A DNA stretch of 6,879 nt from an uncultured Oscillospiraceae bacterium (GTDB lineage: Bacteria > Bacillota > Clostridia > Oscillospirales > Oscillospiraceae): the NCBI GenBank assembly GCA_934515035.1, contig CAKSXP010000097.1, forward strand, positions 1 to 6,879, given 5' to 3'. A model generated the notes under the pieces. It saw only the letters and a list, made by a program, of their open reading frames with translations, made no database searches and was not told the origin of the DNA. Positions 1 through 5,538 of the stretch are shown piece by piece (positions within the stretch are counted from its first letter, which is position 1; each line of letters starts with the position of its first letter). A program made the position numbers and the translations under genes.

Positions 1-38
1 AAAAAAGTAAACTTTTTTGCAATAATTTTCACTTTTTT

Positions 39-58
39 ATTAGACAATTTATTAGACA
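39..58 (+). repeat. Tandem pair of ATTAGACA, 12-base period
   Basis: ATTAGACA occurs at 39-46 and again at 51-58, separated by ATTT. The core TTAGACA returns twice more at 136-142 and 159-165, so it is recurrent in this intergenic stretch. Its role is unknown. It could be a protein-binding site, a remnant of an insertion-sequence end or a dispersed intergenic repeat. The A/T-rich background makes the flanking T runs uninformative, but the GAC core is less likely to recur by chance. Confidence 0.5.
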
Positions 59-131
59 GTGCCATTTTTTGAGCAAAATTAAGCATTATTAGTTTTATTG
101 AAATTGTAAATTTTTAAATTCAAAAATGTCA

Positions 132-170
132 TTTTTTAGACACTTTTTACAAATTTTTTTAGACACTTTT
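132..170 (+). repeat. Direct repeat TTTTTTAGACACTTTT, two copies
   Basis: The 16-base string TTTTTTAGACACTTTT is present at 132-147 and 155-170, giving a 23-base period, close to two helical turns. Both copies contain the TTAGACA core also seen at 40-46 and 52-58. The same-face spacing would suit cooperative binding by a regulator or transposase, but no adjacent gene supports either. Function is unassigned. Confidence 0.6.
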
Positions 171-220
171 GAAATTTGGACATTAAAAAAACCCTTATAA
201 ATAAATGGTTTCAGTGGCAT

Positions 221-245
221 AAAAAATAGGAACCATAAGTTCCTA
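221..245 (-). terminator. Intrinsic terminator of the tRNA-Lys gene
   Basis: Read on the minus strand, TAGGAAC (245-239), a 5-base loop and GTTCCTA (233-227) form a perfect 7-base-pair stem. It is followed immediately by six T residues (226-221). It begins about 10 bases after the CCA end of the tRNA, exactly where a Rho-independent terminator is expected. The stem is short and only moderately GC, as is usual in AT-rich genomes. Confidence 0.8.
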
Positions 246-255
246 AATTAGAATT

Positions 256-331
256 TGGTGGACCGTCGGGGACTCGAACCCCGGACCCACTGATTAAGAG
301 TCAGTTGCTCTACCAACTGAGCTAACAGTCC
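256..331 (-). tRNA. tRNA-Lys, anticodon CTT, with encoded CCA
   Basis: The minus strand folds into a complete 76-base cloverleaf. The acceptor stem GGACTGT (331-325) pairs with ACGGTCC (266-260), including one G-T pair, followed by discriminator A and an encoded CCA (258-256). The D-arm contains AGTTGGTAGA. The anticodon stem ACTGA/TCAGT encloses the loop CTCTTAA, placing CTT at positions 34-36, which reads the lysine codon AAG. The T-arm CGGGG/CCCCG encloses TTCGAGT. No intron or mismatch is seen. It stands alone between its own promoter and terminator, opposite in direction to the murG-like gene. Confidence 0.97.
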
Positions 332-350
332 ATAAAATATTGACTTTTAA

Positions 351-379
351 ATTATATCAAACATAAATTTTAATGTCAA
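351..379 (-). promoter_or_regulatory. Consensus sigma-A/sigma-70 promoter of tRNA-Lys
   Basis: On the minus strand TTGACA (379-374) and TATAAT (356-351) are both perfect consensus hexamers and are separated by exactly 17 bases. A start point about 7 bases beyond the -10 element falls near 344, giving a 5' leader of roughly a dozen bases before the tRNA at 331. With the hairpin at 221-245 this makes a complete single-gene tRNA transcription unit. A strong, probably constitutive promoter is expected for a stable RNA. Confidence 0.9.
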
Positions 380-414
380 TAGTTTTAAATTAAAATTTTT
401 AAATACCTTAAAAA

Positions 415-423
415 TGTTATAAA
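415..423 (+). promoter_or_regulatory. Possible extended -10 element for the murG-like gene
   Basis: TGTTATAAA matches an extended -10 (TG, one base, TATAAA) on the plus strand. No good -35 is visible upstream. Initiation near 430 would leave only about 20 bases before the ATG at 451. No Shine-Dalgarno sequence is visible before that ATG, so the leader would be short and weakly or unconventionally translated. A/T richness makes chance matches likely. Confidence 0.3.
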
Positions 424-450
424 ACCGCAAAATTCGACATAAACTATCGT

Positions 451-699
451 ATGAAAAAAATTGTGTTTACAGGTGGCGGAACTTATGGGCACGCCATGCC
501 AAATGTTTATTTAATTGACGATTTAAAATCAACTTATATGCCATATTACATCGGCAGTGATGGCATTGAAAAACGCCTTGTTAAAAATAAGGTAAAAAAA
601 TATTACACAATTCCATGCGTGAAATTAGTGCGTGGCAAAATTTTTACAAACTTTAAAATTCCATTTGTGCTTATAAACTCCATATTTAAAGCAAAAAAG
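451..699 (+). CDS. MurG-like glycosyltransferase, N-terminal fragment only (~83 codons)
   Basis: MurG adds GlcNAc from UDP-GlcNAc to lipid I to make lipid II on the inner face of the membrane. The first residues, MKKIVFTGGGTYGHAMPN, match the glycine-rich loop (GGTxGHxxP) that opens the MurG Rossmann domain. YIGSDGIEKRLV (residues 33-44) and the segment up to FKAKK (79-83) also follow the family. MurG is normally about 350-370 residues; here it stops being MurG-like after residue ~83 and the frame runs into UppS. The sugar-nucleotide-binding C-terminal half is absent, so this piece could not work as MurG. Codons are AT-rich (AAA, TTA, ATT), unlike the genes that follow. No Shine-Dalgarno is visible; the ATG is chosen because the family motif begins directly after it. 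Confidence 0.8.
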
Positions 700-712
700 G
701 CGGCGGGGGCGG
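688..712. other. Chimeric junction between AT-rich and GC-rich DNA
   Basis: Up to FKAKK (codons 79-83) the reading frame is AT-rich and MurG-like. From AAGAVDFSNLPRHIA onward it is GC-rich and UppS-like. Composition, codon use, protein family and neighbourhood all change within about 25 bases. The string AAAGCAAAAAAGGC (688-701) is the natural candidate for shared sequence, since lysine/alanine-rich codons could occur in both genes. The exact breakpoint cannot be fixed from sequence alone. A joined assembly is the simplest explanation. Confidence 0.85.
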
Positions 713-1419
713 TAGATTTTTCTAATCTCCCCCGCCACATTGCCGTTATTATGGACGGCAACGGCCGCTGGGCGCAGAAGCGCGGAATGCCGAGGACCGC
801 GGGACATGCGGCCGGGGCGGAGACTTTTCGCCGCGTTGCGACCTACTGCAAGGATATCGGGCTTGAATATCTGACCTGCTATGCATTTTCAACGGAGAAC
901 TGGAAGCGTCCGCAGGAGGAAGTGCAGACCATTATGGGGCTTCTGGAGAAGTATCTTCTGGAAGCCATAGAACGAATGGAGCGCGACCGTGTCCGGATGA
1001 AATTCTTCGGCGACACGAGCGTCCTGTCGCCGAGACTGCGCGAGCTGATCGCCCGGACCGACGAGATCAGCACCCATTTTGAGGGCTGCCAGGTCAATAT
1101 CTGTGTCAACTACGGCGGGAGAGACGAAATCGTGCGCGCGGCGCGCGCTTATGCCCGGCTTGTGGCCGACGGAGCGCCGAACGACCTGACGGAGGATATG
1201 TTCTCGGGATTCATGTATTCCGCCGGTATCCCGGACCCGGATCTTATAATCCGGCCCAGCGGGGAGCAGCGGCTGTCCAACTTTCTCCTTTGGCAGGCTG
1301 CATATGCGGAGTTATACTATACGGATACTTTGTGGCCGGATTTTAACGAAGAAGAGATGAATCGCGCTATCGCAGCGTATCAAAAACGCAGCAGGCGCTT
1401 TGGAGGAACTCAGAAATGA
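700..1419 (+). CDS. uppS: Undecaprenyl diphosphate synthase (cis-prenyltransferase), native start missing
   Basis: UppS condenses eight isopentenyl diphosphates onto farnesyl diphosphate to make the C55 carrier for peptidoglycan. Numbered in the frame opened at 451, the catalytic Asp is D102 in IMDGNGRW (100-107). H119 follows in TAGH, then FSTENWKRP (146-154), NYGGRDEI (220-227) and the diphosphate-binding RPSGEQRLSN (268-277), and it ends with RRFGG. Family length is about 230-255 residues, so only perhaps ten N-terminal residues are missing. No plausible start exists between the junction and ATG 751, which lies inside the catalytic motif. RPSGE replaces the textbook RTxGE. The TGA overlaps the cdsA ATG. 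In Clostridia frr and pyrH normally precede this gene; here murG-like DNA does. Confidence 0.93.
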   Translation, partial: AAGAVDFSNLPRHIAVIMDGNGRWAQKRGMPRTAGHAAGAETFRRVATYCKDIGLEYLTCYAFSTENWKRPQEEVQTIMGLLEKYLLEAIERMERDRVRMKFFGDTSVLSPRLRELIARTDEISTHFEGCQVNICVNYGGRDEIVRAARAYARLVADGAPNDLTEDMFSGFMYSAGIPDPDLIIRPSGEQRLSNFLLWQAAYAELYYTDTLWPDFNEEEMNRAIAAYQKRSRRFGGTQK

Positions 1420-2246
1420 AAACAAGGATAATCGTTGCCGCGATCGGTATACCGCTTCTGTTAGTAGTTATTTTTGCGCTTCCGCTCTGGACATTCGCGC
1501 TTCTGGCGGCGGCCATATGCGCAATAGCCGCATGGGAGCTTATCAAATGCGCTGCGCCTGAGGCCAGGATCAGACTCCGCATCTACGCCATGGCGAGCGC
1601 CGCCATGACAGCTCTCGGCGCGGCATTCGAATTGCGCGATAACCTTACATACACGGCGATATTTCTGCTGTTTCTTCTCTGCTTCTGCGAGATCATGCTC
1701 ACATTCCGGCATGAAGAGCACATGTCCTTCCGCACGGCGGCCGTGGTTTTCGTCGCAGGCGCGCTGATACCGCTGCTGCTGTCGGCCATGGTCCGCGTCG
1801 GCAATGTGCCGGAAAAGCGCGGCTGGTTCCTGCTTCTGCCGTTTGTCGTTGCCTTCTCCAGCGACAGCGGGGCTTACTTTGCCGGAAGCTTTCTCGGAAA
1901 GCACAAGCTCGTTCCGCATCTCAGCCCGAAGAAAACCATCGAGGGCAGCATAGGCGGCTTCGCTTCCACTATCATAATGCTCGTTATATACGGCGTTGTG
2001 CTCAAGCTGATGCATTTTGAAGTCAGCTTCCTGCTGCTCGTTGTCTACGGCTTCCTTGGAAGCCTTGTGTGCCAGCTTGGAGATCTTGCGTTTTCCTCGA
2101 TAAAGAGAGAGTTCGGCATAAAGGATTACGGCAATCTGCTTCCCGGACACGGCGGCGCGCTCGATCGCTTCGACAGCATGGTGTTTGTCGCTCCGCTGGT
2201 CGAGGTGCTGATGCTCTGGGCGCCGGCGTTCTCTGTCGGAGGGTGA
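1416..2246 (+). CDS. cdsA: Phosphatidate cytidylyltransferase (CDP-diacylglycerol synthase)
   Basis: CdsA turns phosphatidic acid and CTP into CDP-diacylglycerol, the branch-point precursor of membrane phospholipids, in the cytoplasmic membrane. The 276-residue protein is highly hydrophobic, with several membrane helices, the first at about residues 4-25. The C-terminal family signature is intact at about 227-254: SSIKRE, KDYG, LPGHGG, DRFD. A second conserved polar region has D150 in SSDSGAYF and SPKKTIEG at 170-177. Length is normal for the family. The start is set by GGAGG at 1402-1406, nine bases before the ATG. This ATG overlaps the uppS stop as ATGA, which suggests translational coupling. 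Placement between uppS and dxr is the conserved Firmicute order. Confidence 0.97.
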   Translation: MKTRIIVAAIGIPLLLVVIFALPLWTFALLAAAICAIAAWELIKCAAPEARIRLRIYAMASAAMTALGAAFELRDNLTYTAIFLLFLLCFCEIMLTFRHEEHMSFRTAAVVFVAGALIPLLLSAMVRVGNVPEKRGWFLLLPFVVAFSSDSGAYFAGSFLGKHKLVPHLSPKKTIEGSIGGFASTIIMLVIYGVVLKLMHFEVSFLLLVVYGFLGSLVCQLGDLAFSSIKREFGIKDYGNLLPGHGGALDRFDSMVFVAPLVEVLMLWAPAFSVGG

Positions 2247-2252
2247 TATCAT

Positions 2253-3395
2253 ATGGTAAGAAGTATTGCTATCCTGGGTTCTACCGGCTCGATCGGCCGC
2301 CAGACGGTCGATGTTGCGGCGCGGCGCGGGCTGAGCGTCCGCTCGCTTGCCGCACTCAAAAACACAAAGCTGCTTGAAGAACAGGCAAGGCTGTTGAAAC
2401 CCGCTTACATAGCCGTTTATGACGAGAGTGCCGCGCGCGATCTGCGCGTCCGGCTTGCAGATACCGACATCGCGATCGGCTCCGGCGAGCACGGGCTGGT
2501 CGAGGCGGCGGTGATACGCGGCGCGGACGCCGTTGTGACGGCGGTGTCCGGCTCCGTGGGACTCAAGCCCACGCTTGCCGCGATAGAAAAGGGAAAGCGC
2601 ATCGCGCTCGCAAACAAGGAAACGCTTGTCTGCGCGGGCGAGATCGTCATGAAAAAGGCCGCGGAATACGGAGCGGAGATAGTTCCGGTCGATTCGGAGC
2701 ATTCGGCGATATTCCAGTGCCTGAACCCGGCCGCGGACAGGAAAAGACAGCTTCGCAAGATACTGCTGACAGGCTCCGGAGGGCCGTTCCGCGGCATGAC
2801 TCGGGAACAGACGGCGTCCGTCACGCGCGAGCGCGCGCTGGCGCACCCGACATGGAACATGGGGCCGAAGATCAGCATCGACAGCGCGACCATGATGAAC
2901 AAGGGGCTTGAATTTATCGAAGCAATGCACCTTTTCGGCTGCACGCCGGAGCAGATCGAGATCGTGATCCATCCTGAGAGCATCGTTCATTCCATGGTGG
3001 AAATGATCGACGGCTCCGTTATCGCACAGCTCGGCTCCCACGATATGCGTCTGCCGATACAGTATGCGCTGACATACCCGGAGCGCGGAGAGATGATAAC
3101 CGAAAGCCTGGATTTTGCGCGGCTGGGAAAGCTGACCTTCTTCGACCCGGATTACAGGGAGCTGCCCTGTCTGCGCCTTGCGCTGGAGTGCGCCAGACGC
3201 GGCGGCACCGCCCCGTGCATACTCTCCGCCGCGAACGAGGCTGCCGTCTGGCGGTTTCTGGACGGAAAAATCGGATATAATGAGATAAGCGACTGTGTTG
3301 AAAGGGCGCTCTCCCGCATAGACATTATAGACGGGCCGACGCTCGAGGATATACGTCTGGCCGACGCTGAGGCAAGAAAGGCAATAGATCCCTGA
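2253..3395 (+). CDS. dxr: 1-deoxy-D-xylulose 5-phosphate reductoisomerase
   Basis: Dxr catalyses the NADPH-dependent rearrangement and reduction of DXP to 2-C-methyl-D-erythritol 4-phosphate, the first committed MEP-pathway step, in the cytosol; it is the fosmidomycin target. The 380-residue length is typical. The NADPH loop GSTGSIG is at 9-15, LANKETLV follows, and the metal ligands D147 and E149 lie in VDSEH. HPTWNMG is at 198-204 with its active-site Trp201, and MMNKGLE at 214-220 supplies another metal-binding Glu. The usual LTASGGPF reads LTGSGGPF here, a conservative change. The start has GGAGGG at 2238-2243, nine bases upstream, and lies six bases after the cdsA stop. It supplies the isoprenoid pathway that feeds UppS in the same operon. 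Confidence 0.98.
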   Translation: MVRSIAILGSTGSIGRQTVDVAARRGLSVRSLAALKNTKLLEEQARLLKPAYIAVYDESAARDLRVRLADTDIAIGSGEHGLVEAAVIRGADAVVTAVSGSVGLKPTLAAIEKGKRIALANKETLVCAGEIVMKKAAEYGAEIVPVDSEHSAIFQCLNPAADRKRQLRKILLTGSGGPFRGMTREQTASVTRERALAHPTWNMGPKISIDSATMMNKGLEFIEAMHLFGCTPEQIEIVIHPESIVHSMVEMIDGSVIAQLGSHDMRLPIQYALTYPERGEMITESLDFARLGKLTFFDPDYRELPCLRLALECARRGGTAPCILSAANEAAVWRFLDGKIGYNEISDCVERALSRIDIIDGPTLEDIRLADAEARKAIDP

Positions 3396-3405
3396 GGAAT
3401 TTTCT

Positions 3406-4464
3406 ATGTATATCATTATTGCGATAATCATTTTCGGAATACTCGTTGCAACTCACGAGCTGGGGCATTTTCTGATGGCGAAGGCCTGCGGGGTCAAGGT
3501 CATTGAGTATGCGATCGGCATGGGGCCCGCAATTTTCAAAAAGCAGGGGAAGGAAACTCTCTATTCCCTGCGCATTCTGCCGCTTGGCGGATACTGCGCC
3601 ATGGAGGGAGAGGACGCGGACTCCGAGGATCCGCGCGCTTTCGGAAATCAGGCTGTGTGGAAGCGCCTGCTGATACTCGTGGCGGGCGCGGCGATGAACT
3701 TCCTGACCGGTTTTCTGCTGATACTGCTCGTGTTTTCACAGCAGGAGGGCTTTATGACGCCGACGATAACCGGATTCATGGACGGCTGCCCCTATGTGGG
3801 CGAATACGGCCTTATGGAAGGCGACGAGTTTTACAAAATTAACGGAGAGAGGATCTATTTTTCCTCCGATGTTTCGACCTATCTTCAGCGCGGAGGCAAG
3901 GACACCGCGGACATCGTTCTCATCAGGGACGGGAAAAAGGTCGTTCTTGATGATTATCCGATGACGCTTGTCGAATATCCGACGGAGGACGGCGGCACCG
4001 AACTCAAATACGGGCTGTACTTCGGCGTCAAGGAGACGGGCGCGCTGGCGCGGCTCAAATATTCATGGTACTGCGCTCTGGACTTTGTCCGCCTTGTGCG
4101 GCTCAGCCTTGTCGATCTGTTCACCGGAGCCCTCGGAATAAAGGATATGAACGGCGTAGTCGGCATTGTGAGTGTTATGAACGACGTTGGGAAAAGCTCG
4201 CCGACCTTCTACGACGCGATGATGAACATCGCTTATATGACCGCGCTCATCGCGATAAATCTCGCGGTCATGAACCTGCTCCCGATACCGGCGCTGGACG
4301 GAGGCAGAGTGCTCTTCCTGCTTCTGACCTGGATCATCGAGAAGCTGTCGCGCCGGAAGCTCGACCCCAAGTATGAGGGATATATAAACGCCGCCGGGCT
4401 GACACTGCTTCTGGCGCTTACGGTGTTCGTCATGTTCAACGACATATGGAAAATCATCAGTTAG
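3406..4464 (+). CDS. rseP: Site-2 intramembrane zinc metalloprotease (RseP/RasP family)
   Basis: This family cleaves membrane-embedded substrates such as anti-sigma factors and remnant signal peptides. The zinc site is complete: HELGH at residues 17-21 within the first membrane helix, and D298 in NLLPIPALDGG (290-300) near the C-terminus. A second membrane segment spans about 87-110 and carries the conserved MNFLTG (97-102). A single PDZ-like region occupies about 115-190, and two further helices follow the LDG region. At 352 residues it matches the single-PDZ forms of Firmicutes rather than the longer two-PDZ E. coli protein. The start is supported by TGAGGAA at 3393-3399, six bases before the ATG. 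This ribosome binding site contains the dxr stop codon, suggesting coupled translation. The substrate cannot be read from the sequence. Confidence 0.96.
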   Translation: MYIIIAIIIFGILVATHELGHFLMAKACGVKVIEYAIGMGPAIFKKQGKETLYSLRILPLGGYCAMEGEDADSEDPRAFGNQAVWKRLLILVAGAAMNFLTGFLLILLVFSQQEGFMTPTITGFMDGCPYVGEYGLMEGDEFYKINGERIYFSSDVSTYLQRGGKDTADIVLIRDGKKVVLDDYPMTLVEYPTEDGGTELKYGLYFGVKETGALARLKYSWYCALDFVRLVRLSLVDLFTGALGIKDMNGVVGIVSVMNDVGKSSPTFYDAMMNIAYMTALIAINLAVMNLLPIPALDGGRVLFLLLTWIIEKLSRRKLDPKYEGYINAAGLTLLLALTVFVMFNDIWKIIS

Positions 4465-4474
4465 GATAATAATT

Positions 4475-5521
4475 ATGGCAGAATATACAAAACAGATAAA
4501 AGTGGGCGCTGTCGCCGTTGGCGGCGGCGCGCCCGTTTCGGTGCAGTCGATGTGCACGACTCCGACGGAGGACGCGCAGGCAACGCTGGAACAGATCCGC
4601 AGACTGGCCGCCGCGGGCTGCGAAATAGTCCGTGTCGCAGTGCCCACGCAGGAGGCGGCAAGGGCGATCTCCGCGATAAAAGAGCGCTCGCCGGTACCGG
4701 TCGTCGCGGATATCCATTTTGACCACAGGCTCGCGCTCGAAGCCGTCGCGCGCGGCGCGGATGCCGTGCGCATAAATCCGGGCAATATAGGCACGGAGGA
4801 AAACGTGCGCGCCGTCGTAAGGGCGTGCAGTTTACATAACATCCCTATCCGCGTCGGAGTCAACGGAGGCAGTCTTGAAAAGCCCCTGCTTGAAAAATAC
4901 GGGCTGACGGCCGAGGCAATGTGCATAAGCGCGATGAACAAGGTCCGGCTGCTCGAGAGCATGGACTTTGACGATATATGCGTGTCGCTCAAGGCCTCCG
5001 ATGTCGCGCTCACGGTAAAGGCCTATAAAATGCTGGCACAGCAGACAAAACACCCGCTGCATCTCGGTATTACGGAAACGGGCACGGAGTATATGGGACT
5101 TGTCAAATCGGCCGCCGGGATAGGCGCGCTGCTGCTCGACGGCATAGGCGACACTATCCGCGTATCGCTCACGGCCGATCCGGAACAGGAGGTCAAGGCG
5201 GGAACGGCAATACTCAAAGCGGTCGGCCTGAGAAAAGATGGAGTTAACATAATATCTTGTCCAACCTGCGGCAGGACAAAGATCGATCTTGTCCGCCTGG
5301 CGCATGAGGTCGAGGAAAAGCTTGCCGGCTGCGGCAGGAACATAACCGTCGCCGTCATGGGCTGCGTTGTAAACGGCCCGGGAGAGGCGCGGCACGCCGA
5401 TTACGGACTTGCCGGAGGCGCCGGAGAGGGCGTTATTTTCAAAAAAGGAGAGGTTGTCGGGAAATACCCCGAGGACAGGCTCACGGATGAACTGATCGGG
5501 CTTATAGAACGCGATAATTGA
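4475..5521 (+). CDS. ispG: 4-hydroxy-3-methylbut-2-enyl diphosphate synthase (GcpE)
   Basis: IspG carries out the penultimate MEP-pathway step, reductive ring opening of MEcPP to HMBPP, using a [4Fe-4S] cluster and an electron donor such as flavodoxin or ferredoxin. All cluster ligands expected from the family are visible: C262 and C265 in SCPTCGR, C297 in MGCVVNGPGEA, and E304 in the same motif. The N-terminal part is the TIM-barrel domain, with VQSMCTTPT near residue 25, ADIHFD, RINPGNIG and VGVNGGS. The 348-residue length fits the two-domain bacterial form without the plant-type insertion. Only AGGA at 4463-4466 serves as a weak Shine-Dalgarno, eight bases before the ATG, overlapping the rseP stop. 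An ispG between rseP and polC is a clostridial arrangement; Bacillus has proS there. Confidence 0.97.
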   Translation: MAEYTKQIKVGAVAVGGGAPVSVQSMCTTPTEDAQATLEQIRRLAAAGCEIVRVAVPTQEAARAISAIKERSPVPVVADIHFDHRLALEAVARGADAVRINPGNIGTEENVRAVVRACSLHNIPIRVGVNGGSLEKPLLEKYGLTAEAMCISAMNKVRLLESMDFDDICVSLKASDVALTVKAYKMLAQQTKHPLHLGITETGTEYMGLVKSAAGIGALLLDGIGDTIRVSLTADPEQEVKAGTAILKAVGLRKDGVNIISCPTCGRTKIDLVRLAHEVEEKLAGCGRNITVAVMGCVVNGPGEARHADYGLAGGAGEGVIFKKGEVVGKYPEDRLTDELIGLIERDN

Positions 5522-5538
5522 CACTGGGAGAAAGATAG

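Larger units (their letters stand above)
1..220. other. AT-rich intergenic stretch without a recognisable gene
   Basis: No convincing coding region is seen on either strand; the stretch is dominated by A and T runs. It opens with a perfect dyad at 1-18 (AAAAAAGT, two bases, ACTTTTTT) and contains four copies of TTAGACA, listed separately. AATGTC at 125-130 and GACATT at 179-184 form a 6-base inverted pair around the second repeat pair. Nothing shows what lies further upstream. The stretch probably belongs to the same AT-rich genome as the tRNA and the murG fragment, not to the GC-rich operon. Confidence 0.6.

Noticed and set aside
1..240. CRISPR-like array from the repeated TTAGACA strings
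   Set aside because: The repeats are too short and irregularly spaced, the intervals are A/T runs rather than unique spacers, and no cas gene is present.
451..1419. A genuine new MurG-UppS fusion enzyme
   Set aside because: Only the first quarter of MurG is present, without its donor-binding half. Composition changes exactly at the join, and the neighbours on each side belong to unrelated contexts, so a chimera is more likely.
3276..3281. TATAAT inside dxr as a possible internal promoter for rseP, ispG and polC
   Set aside because: No -35 element is visible at 16-18 bases upstream, and the hexamer is explained by coding for Gly-Tyr-Asn-Glu.
1461..3431. 656-codon open frame on the minus strand across cdsA and dxr
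   Set aside because: It lies opposite two clearly conserved genes, has no recognisable motif, is rich in Arg, His and Ala, and is a common by-product of GC-rich codon use.
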